Shown: positions 57,790-64,000 of the stretch, in pieces
How positions within the stretch are numbered: the first letter of the stretch is position 1
Layout: each line of letters starts with the position of its first letter
Origin: Nectonema munidae
Lineage: Eukaryota > Nematomorpha > Nectonematoida > Nectonematidae
DNA: 64,000 bases
Reading direction: 5' to 3'
NCBI GenBank assembly: GCA_030549495.1
Contig: JAUIRK010000168.1
Location: 372,001-436,000, forward strand
Notes under the pieces: generated by a model
Told to the model about the DNA's origin: nothing
What the model saw: only the letters and a program-made list of their open reading frames with translations
The model's database searches: none
Made by a program: the position numbers and the translations under genes

Positions 57790-58655
57790 AACTCCTTCTA
57801 ACACTAGCAGAATGTTTACACAACAGTTGAAAGCAATTGAAGAATTATAAAGATAAACTTTATCATGAATATTTAAAAAAAATAGGACTGATTTATTTAA
57901 ATCATTCAGAAATATGTTTAACAGGAAAGTTACATTTGTAAAAAATACCTATTATGATTCTAAAGTCTCGAATATGAAAGGGACTTTAAAGGCTATTGAA
58001 AAATTATTAATAGTCTGTTTTTTCATAAAGGTACTGAATCAATTAATTTTAATCTTGATGAGGTCAAACAACATTTTAAACCACTTAAAAATGAATCAGA
58101 ATGCGTGAATCTTTCATCTCTTAATTTCCATTTAATAATTCATTTTATTCTAATAAATTTAGTGATAAGGAAATATTAATAATACTCTTTTAATTCTTCT
58201 TCTTTTTCAGGACGGGATGATAACTCGAATAAAGTTACTAAAATACTAGTAAAATATATTCTCAACAATATTTCTATTTTATTTAATAAAATGTATATTG
58301 AGCAAAAATACTCAGGTAAACATAAAATTGCAAAAGTCTTTCGTATTTTATCAGGTAATAAAAGCAATATATTTTTCCTTCCGTTCATAGAAAAAATATT
58401 TGAAAAAATCTTTAAAACCCAAATCAATTTGCTTTTTGAGTTGGTTTGTCTACGCACTTCTTTGTTAGTAATTTTGTCATTAATGTTATAGAGTCCATTG
58501 AAAAAGTGTATGAAACATGTGGTATTTTTATAGATTTTTTCAAGGATTTTGATGCTATTAATTACTATTATTTAATGCATACATTATACTGCTATGGGTT
58601 TCGCGGTAGGTTACTATAGTTTGTAAGAAGTTATCTTCATGATCGTCAACAATAT
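57790..58655 (+). mobile_element. LINE reverse-transcriptase relic
   Basis: Blocks in order are FNRKVTFVKNTYYDSKVS (57914-), LNNISILFNKMYIEQKYSGK, FEKIFKTQINLLFE (58400-58440), then IDFFKDFDAINYY (the motif A region, about 58530-58570) and FVRSYLHDRQQYI at about 58617-58656. They match the region before and through motif A of Jockey/CR1-like elements. The copy is rich in stops, and it ends exactly where the minisatellite starts. Confidence 0.65.
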
Positions 58656-58659
58656 ATAC

Positions 58660-60012
58660 TATTTTTAGTTCAAAATTGTCTTTTTCAAATTCAAAATTGT
58701 CTTTTTTAAGTTCAAAATTTTATTTTTAAGTTCAAAATTTTTAAATTCAAAATTGTCTTTTTTAAGTTCAAAATTTTCTTTTAAATTCAAAATGGTCTGT
58801 TTTAGGTTCAAAATTGTTTTTTTAAGTGAAAAATTGTCTGTTAAATTCATAAATGTCTCTTTTATTCAAAATTGTCTTTTAAATTCAAAATTTTCTTTTT
58901 TAAGTTCTAAATTGTCTTTTTAATTCAAAAATGTCTCTTTTAAATTCAAAATTGTCTTTTTAATTCCAAAATGTCTCTTTTAAATTTAAAATTGTCTTTT
59001 TTAAGTTAAAAATTGTCTTTTAAATTCAAAAATGTCTCTTTTAAATTCAAAATTGTCTTTTTTAAGTTCAAAATTTTTTTTAAGTTCAAAATTTTCTTTT
59101 TTAAGTTCAAAATTGTCTTTTAAATTTAAAATTGTCTTTTTTAAGTTAAAAATTGTCTTTTTAATTCAAAAATGTCTTTTTTAAGATAAAAATTGTCTTT
59201 TTTAATTTAAAAATTGTCGTTTAAATTCAAAAATGTCTTTTTTTAAATTCAAAAATGTTATTTTTAAGTTAAAAATTGTCTTTTAAATTCAAAAATGTCT
59301 TTTTTAAATTCAAAATTGTCTTTTTAAGTTAAAATTTGTCTTTTAAATTCAAAATTTTCTTTTTTATATTCAAAATTGTCTTTTTAAGTTCAAAATTTTC
59401 TTTTTTAAGTTCAAAATTGTCTTTTAAATTGGAAATTGTCTTTTTTAAGTTCAAAATTGTCTTTTTTAAGTTCAAAATTGTCTTTTAAATTCAAAATTGT
59501 CTTTTTTAAGTTCAAAATTGTCTTTTAAATTAAAAATTTCTTTTTTAAGTTCAAAATTGTCTTTTTAATTCAAAAATGTCTCTTTTAAATTCAAAAATGT
59601 CTTTTTAAAGTTTAAAATTGTCTTTTTTAAGTTTAAAATTGTCTTTTAAATTCAAAAATGTCTCTTTTAAATTCAAAATTGTCTTTTTTAAGTTCAAAAT
59701 TTTTTTTTAAGTTCAAAATTGTCTTTTTTAAGTTAAAAATTGTCTTTTTAATTCAAAAATGTCTCTTTTAAATTCAAAATGGTATTTTTTAAGTTAAAAA
59801 TTGTCGTTTAAATTCAAAAATGTCTTTTTTTAAATTCAAAAATGTTATTTTTAAGTTAAAAATTGTCTTTTAAATTCAAAAATGTCTTTTTTAAATTCAA
59901 AATTGTCTTTTTAAGTTAAAAATTGTCTTTTAAATTCAAAATTGTCTTTTTTAAATTAAAAATTGTCTTTTTAAGTTCAAAATTTTCTTTTTTAAGTTCA
60001 AAATTGTATTTT
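58660..60012 (+). repeat. ~20-bp minisatellite, about 1.35 kb
   Basis: Some 65 units of the form TTTAAGTTCAAAATTGTCTTT with many single-base variants (AAAATGTCTC, AAAATTTTCT) run without interruption. A higher-order block of about 190 bases containing AAAAATGTTATTTTTAAG appears twice (about 59200-59390 and 59790-59980), so part of the array spread by duplication of several units together. The unit resembles those at 15.41 and 19.06 kb. Confidence 0.95.
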
Positions 60013-60544
60013 TATTTTAGATTAAACTTATATATTTTTTTACTTTCAACAATTTTTCTGAATTTTTGTGTCAAAATTTACAAATTTTTAATAGAAAACT
60101 TTATGCCAAAAATTTATTTTAAAACATTTTAAACCATGGCAATTTTAAAGAGCATCCTTTTACCTACATTTTTCATGCTTTTACCTATTTGAAAAAATTA
60201 AAAAAAATTTTTTTCACATTCATACTTAATATATATATTACGGTAAAATATTAGAAAAAATATACTATTTTTTTTTACTTTTTTGTTTTCGGCGAAATTT
60301 TCGAAAAATTAAATCTTATTATTTTTTCATGCTTTATACATTAATTTGTAGAGAATTATATATTGGATAATAATATGCAAACAAAAATTAAATTTTTTAT
60401 TTTTTATTTGAAAAATTTTGAAGTCAAAGTTCAAAATACCAAATATTGACTTGTGAAAAAATTCTGAAATAATTTTTTTTCGCAAAAATAATAAAACGTT
60501 TATCTTCCTCTACTGCTTATGTTTGCTTTCAGAAGCCTTAGAAG
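60013..60544. other. AT-rich DNA, nothing recognised
   Basis: Spacer between the minisatellite and the hAT element. Confidence 0.5.
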
Positions 60545-60789
60545 GTCTAGCATCGTGATGGCGAACCTATGGAACGCGTGCCAAATGTGGCACGCGAAGC
60601 CATTTTTTCTGGCACATTTGTATAATTGTTTTGTTATTGTATTACAATTAATTAATTAAAAATAATTAACTTTATTTTTAATTTTCATGTTTTTTTATCC
60701 TTAAATGGCTTCCTTATAAAAATTTTTTTTGATAATATTGACTCAATAGATAAGATTTTTTTCTGAATATGTAAACTACGATAATTTGT

Positions 60790-61250
60790 CAACTTAAAAG
60801 TTTTATAAGTTTAATATAGTTAGTTTAAATTTCCAATCGATTCACAATAAGTACAATGAAATAGATTTCTTGATTCACAGGTTTTTCAAAATAGCAGGAT
60901 GATTTTAATGGATGATTTTAATGTTGACTTGTTTAAGTTAGATGAATGTATCTTGACTGCTTATTTTTTAAATGCTATGATCTCTAGATATTTTAAACCG
61001 ACAAAAACAGGAGTTACTCGAGATATAACAAAAACTTTGTTAAACAATTTCTTTATACCTTCTGATTTGGAAGTCTATAAGTCTTTTGTTTTTATTTTAA
61101 ATTTAAATATCGCTAAAAATTTACAATCAGAATTTAAATATTTTAATAAAAAATTGTTTGTTTATAGAAAAATTGTTACATATGCCATTCCTGTATATGA
61201 TACATCAAATATTGCTCTTTCAATATTTACTTTTCATATATAAAATCCAT
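60790..61250 (+). mobile_element. LINE endonuclease fragment inside the hAT element
   Basis: It opens with VSLNFQSIHNKYNEIDFLIH and is followed by DDFNVDLFKLDECI, YFKPTKTGVTRDITKTLLNN and IPSDLEVYKSF, the central part of an APE-type LINE endonuclease. The expected GDFN box reads DDFN. The fragment is short, lies inside the hAT element, and no reverse transcriptase follows. Confidence 0.65.
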
Positions 61251-61579
61251 TACCATTGTTCACTTTATTTTTTCATGTTAAATAGCTTTAAAATCAATTA
61301 TATGGTATCAATATATTATATTTTATATATTATATATATTTATTGTGTGTGTTTGATAGGGTAATCATTTATCGGCTACTAGACTTTTGAAGACCCGAAG
61401 TGAAAATTTTAAGCTATTTTAATTTTTTTTATATATTTTGTGTTTCACTCAAATAAATTTTTTTCTTTATTTCTTTCTTTCTTATATTACATTGTATATT
61501 TTAGATGTTAAATAATCAATTTTTAATTTTCAGATTATAAATAGAGCTTCTAATATGTTTTCTAGGTTACCTTGATTTC

Positions 61580-63125
61580 ATGAATAAAATTAACAAAAAA
61601 TTTTTTAAAGCGGAAAGTGGAAGAGACTTTAAAGATAATTGAACTACTGCAATGTATGGAATTGTAGAATATAAAAATAAAGCTTTATGCGTTTTATGTG
61701 GGGATAAAATTTAAAACTTATATCTGATGTTTCTTTGAGTAGAAACACAGTAAAAGATAAAAATTTTACGTATGGCCGCTGATGTTGATCAACAAATTTG
61801 TACCGACTTAGAAAAAGCCCTCTGTTTTTCAATGTGCTTAAATGAAACCATAGATATCAATAATCATGCTAGACTAGCTTAAATTTTACGCTTTACAATA
61901 CAAAACAAAGTGAAGGAAGAATTGATTCAACTCATAAGTTTTTCTGAAACGCCGCAAGGAATAGATATATATAATTCAGTTATGGAATGCTTTGTTGAAA
62001 AAAAATTGATTTCAAAAAATTGTCTCCATAACAACTGATGGTGCTCCATTTATGGTGGGAAAAAATAACGGATTTCTGAATTTGTTTTCCCAAAAAAATC
62101 AGCATGAAATTATCCAGTTTCATTGTATCATTCATCAAGAAGTTTTATGAGCTAAAAATTGTTTTAAATCTTTGAAGAGTATAATTAAAGACGTCACTCA
62201 AATTGTGAATTATATCATTGCACGTCCTTTGCATCACAGACAGTTTGAAAGCTTGCTTGCCGAAGTTGGGAGTCAATATGGTACACTTCTTATGTACAAT
62301 AATGTGAGATGGTTGAGCAAAGGTCGAGTTATGCAAAGATTAGTTGTTCTTTTGAATGAAATCAAGCTTTTTTTGAAGAATAATCAAAAGAACTTTCCAC
62401 AATTAAATGTCAATACTTGGTTAACCAAACTTATGTTTTCACAGATTTTTCAACGCATTTCAATGAGTTAAACATAAAACTTCAGGGTAAAGGTAAAACA
62501 GCAGATAAAATGTTTTGCACCATCAAAGTTTTCAAAAAAAAAGGAAGTTTTTGAAAAAGACATTGAAATAGAAGAAATAAAATATATTCCTTATTTGAAA
62601 AAACTAAAAATTGATAACAGTGAATATTTTTGCAAACATGATGTTTTGTTAGAATTATTTAGCATTCTTTCAACAGCAAAAAAGAGTTTGAGGAAACGTT
62701 TCACAATTTAAAGATATTCAAAAAATATATGATTTCCTTATTTTTCCAGATAAAATACATTATTCAGAGCTCAATCTCACAAAGCTTCAATGGTTAAACT
62801 TGGATAGTTTAGAAATGGAACTTTTGGCACTTCGAGCAGTATTTGGTGCGAAAAATTCCAAGATTTAGGTAAAACGTTTGGAAAATTAGAATATGAAAGT
62901 TTTGTCAAAGAAAGTTATGAAAATTTGGAACTGGAAGCTTGGAAATCTTTGCCATTAGTTTTCAAAGCAATGAAAACACTAGGAAATCAATCATAACATT
63001 GTATAGTTCTTCATACTCTTGTGAACAGCTTTCTTCATCATTGAATTTTATCAAGTCAGACAGAAGAAACAGGCTTACAGATGAAATGAGCTATGCCTGC
63101 ATTGCGTTGAAACTAGTGATGTAAA
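61580..63125 (+). pseudogene. hAT transposase relic, ZBED5/GTF2IRD2-like
   Basis: A BED-finger remnant (KALCVLCGDKI, about 61678-61710) is followed by DVDQQICTDLEKALCFSM and LNETIDINNHARLA (DE changed to NE in the first conserved acidic block). Then come VKEELIQLISFSETPQGIDI and the SITTDGAPFMVGKNNGFLNL block (about 62030-62085), split by a frame change. The frame 62172-62471 has LHHRQFESLLAEVGSQYGTL and NNVRWLSKGRVMQRL. The C-terminus shows LYSSSYSCEQLSSSLNFIKS and RNRLTDEMSYACIALKL (63000-63120), the dimerisation end. Numerous stops make it inactive. It is related to, but not the same subfamily as, the relics at 2.6-3.9 and 43-45.8 kb. Confidence 0.85.
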
Positions 63126-63529
63126 AAAACCGAAAATAATAGAACCAGTTCTCAGAACCGAAATTACACTCAGAACCGGGTAAAACCTACGGGAATATAC
63201 AGAGTATATTCCATTAATTGGAAAGTTATCTGGAAACATGCGACAACAAATTTCACACTGCTGAATTTCTTTGTTATAAAAAATAAAATTCGTTTTAAAC
63301 CGATTTTCATTCTTTAATAAATTGTGCCTATAGCTCGGTATGAAAATATTATTCTTGTGGTAACACAGTTTAACAATTTTAGTTTTTTTGCTATTCAACT
63401 TGGCACGCGGAACAATCAATAACCAAAAAAACGAAAATTTTGGCACGCATCATCAGAAAGATTCGCCATCACGGGTTTAGTGTGTTTAGGTGAACTTGTA
63501 AGGCTTGAATAAAGTAAAACTTTTATAAA

Positions 63530-64000
63530 ACTTGAAATTTGATTAACAATTTCAGAATTTTTCTCTGATTGTGAAAAATGAGTACAGAAATGAAGTCAGC
63601 ATGGCTGATTTAGTATAAAAATATGTATTTTATTTAAAATTTGAATAATATTCTTGGAGAAAATTTCAAAAGTAAAGCACAAAATTGATTGATACTTTTA
63701 GACACTTTTATACGCTAATTGCAAAAATTGGGTGAGGAAATGAAATTAGCATGATTGAATTAGTATAAAATATATATTTTATTTTAAATAAATTATATTC
63801 TTGGTTACAATTTTAGGGCCTAAACCACAAATTTGGTTGACACTTTCAAAAATTTTCATTACCTAATTGCGAAAATTGAGTACGGAAATGAAGTCAGCAT
63901 GGTTGATTTAAAATATATATTTTATTTAAAGTTTGATTAATATTCTTAGAGAAAAATTTGAGACATAAACCGCAAAATTAATTGATACTTTTAGACATTT
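63530..64000 (+). repeat. 148-150-bp satellite array, runs off the window
   Basis: AGTACxGAAATGAAGTCAGC followed by ATGG recurs with ATG at 63601, 63751 and 63899, steps of 150 and 148 bases. Each unit also has ATATATTTTATTTAAA and GATTGATACTTTTAGACA-like parts. At least three units are present and the array continues past the window edge. Confidence 0.85.

Larger units (their letters stand above)
60553..63474 (+). mobile_element. hAT element, ZBED5-like, with both ends
   Basis: The ends TCGTGATGGCGAACCT (60553) and, on the other strand, CCGTGATGGCGAATCT (from 63474) agree at 14 of 16 positions, and both have GGCACGCG-type subterminal motifs. The flanking octamers GTCTAGCA and GTTTAGTG share five of eight bases, differing only by transitions, and may be an old target duplication. 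A plus-strand transposase relic fills 61580-63125, and a LINE endonuclease fragment lies at 60790-61250. Confidence 0.78.

Overview
This is a window of a very AT-rich animal genome dominated by dead or dying mobile DNA, with one recognisable host gene. Evidence for an animal: a six-exon cytosolic sulfotransferase gene with GT-AG introns (four of them only 55-64 bp), animal-type DNA transposons (piggyBac, Tigger/pogo, several hAT lineages, Merlin), CR1/Jockey-like LINEs and a tRNA-derived SINE. The mixture fits an arthropod, for example a parasitic copepod, but that is inference and the species is not identified.

Layout. 0-9 kb: mostly featureless AT-rich DNA with a ZBED5-like hAT relic (2.6-3.9 kb) carrying a SINE, and a CR1-like LINE tail (6.0-6.8 kb). 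9.07-11.38 kb: a structurally complete Tigger element with TA target duplication, inverted ends and a damaged DD30D transposase. 12-23.5 kb: loose transposon ends, LINE fragments, a piggyBac relic containing a foldback minisatellite, and a tandem repeat entered by a LINE (16-bp target duplication), itself entered by a hAT MITE (8-bp duplication). 25.6-29.8 kb: a piggyBac relic split by a second piggyBac relic and by a Merlin element. 31.3-31.9 kb: a deleted hAT element. 32.4-34.85 kb: the sulfotransferase gene. 37.6-43.0 kb: a Tigger whose N-terminal coding region holds a nearly complete piggyBac at a perfect TTAA site. 43.1-45.8 kb: a hAT element split by a GC-rich hAT MITE. 47.8-48.8 kb: a (CTA)n array and a local duplication. 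49.4-51.6 kb: a KIAA1586-like hAT relic. 51.8-57.6 kb: 148-bp satellite copies, then a large inverted repeat whose left arm is split by a full-length LINE. 57.8-64 kb: LINE fragments, a 1.35-kb minisatellite, another ZBED-type hAT element, and the 148-bp satellite again at the window edge.

The transposons are not a cooperating gene set; they form a stratigraphy of insertions. Target duplications give unambiguous nesting at TTAA (piggyBac into Tigger), GGTTATTA (Merlin into piggyBac), CTTCAAAC (MITE into hAT), GTATAACC (MITE into LINE), ATTATAAT (hAT) and the 16-bp LINE duplication. The best preserved enzyme is the piggyBac transposase at 38.5-41.3 kb, which keeps its three catalytic aspartates and its C-terminal cysteine domain and appears to contain an intron. 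No retrovirus-like, LTR or Polinton element, tRNA, rRNA or CRISPR array was recognised.
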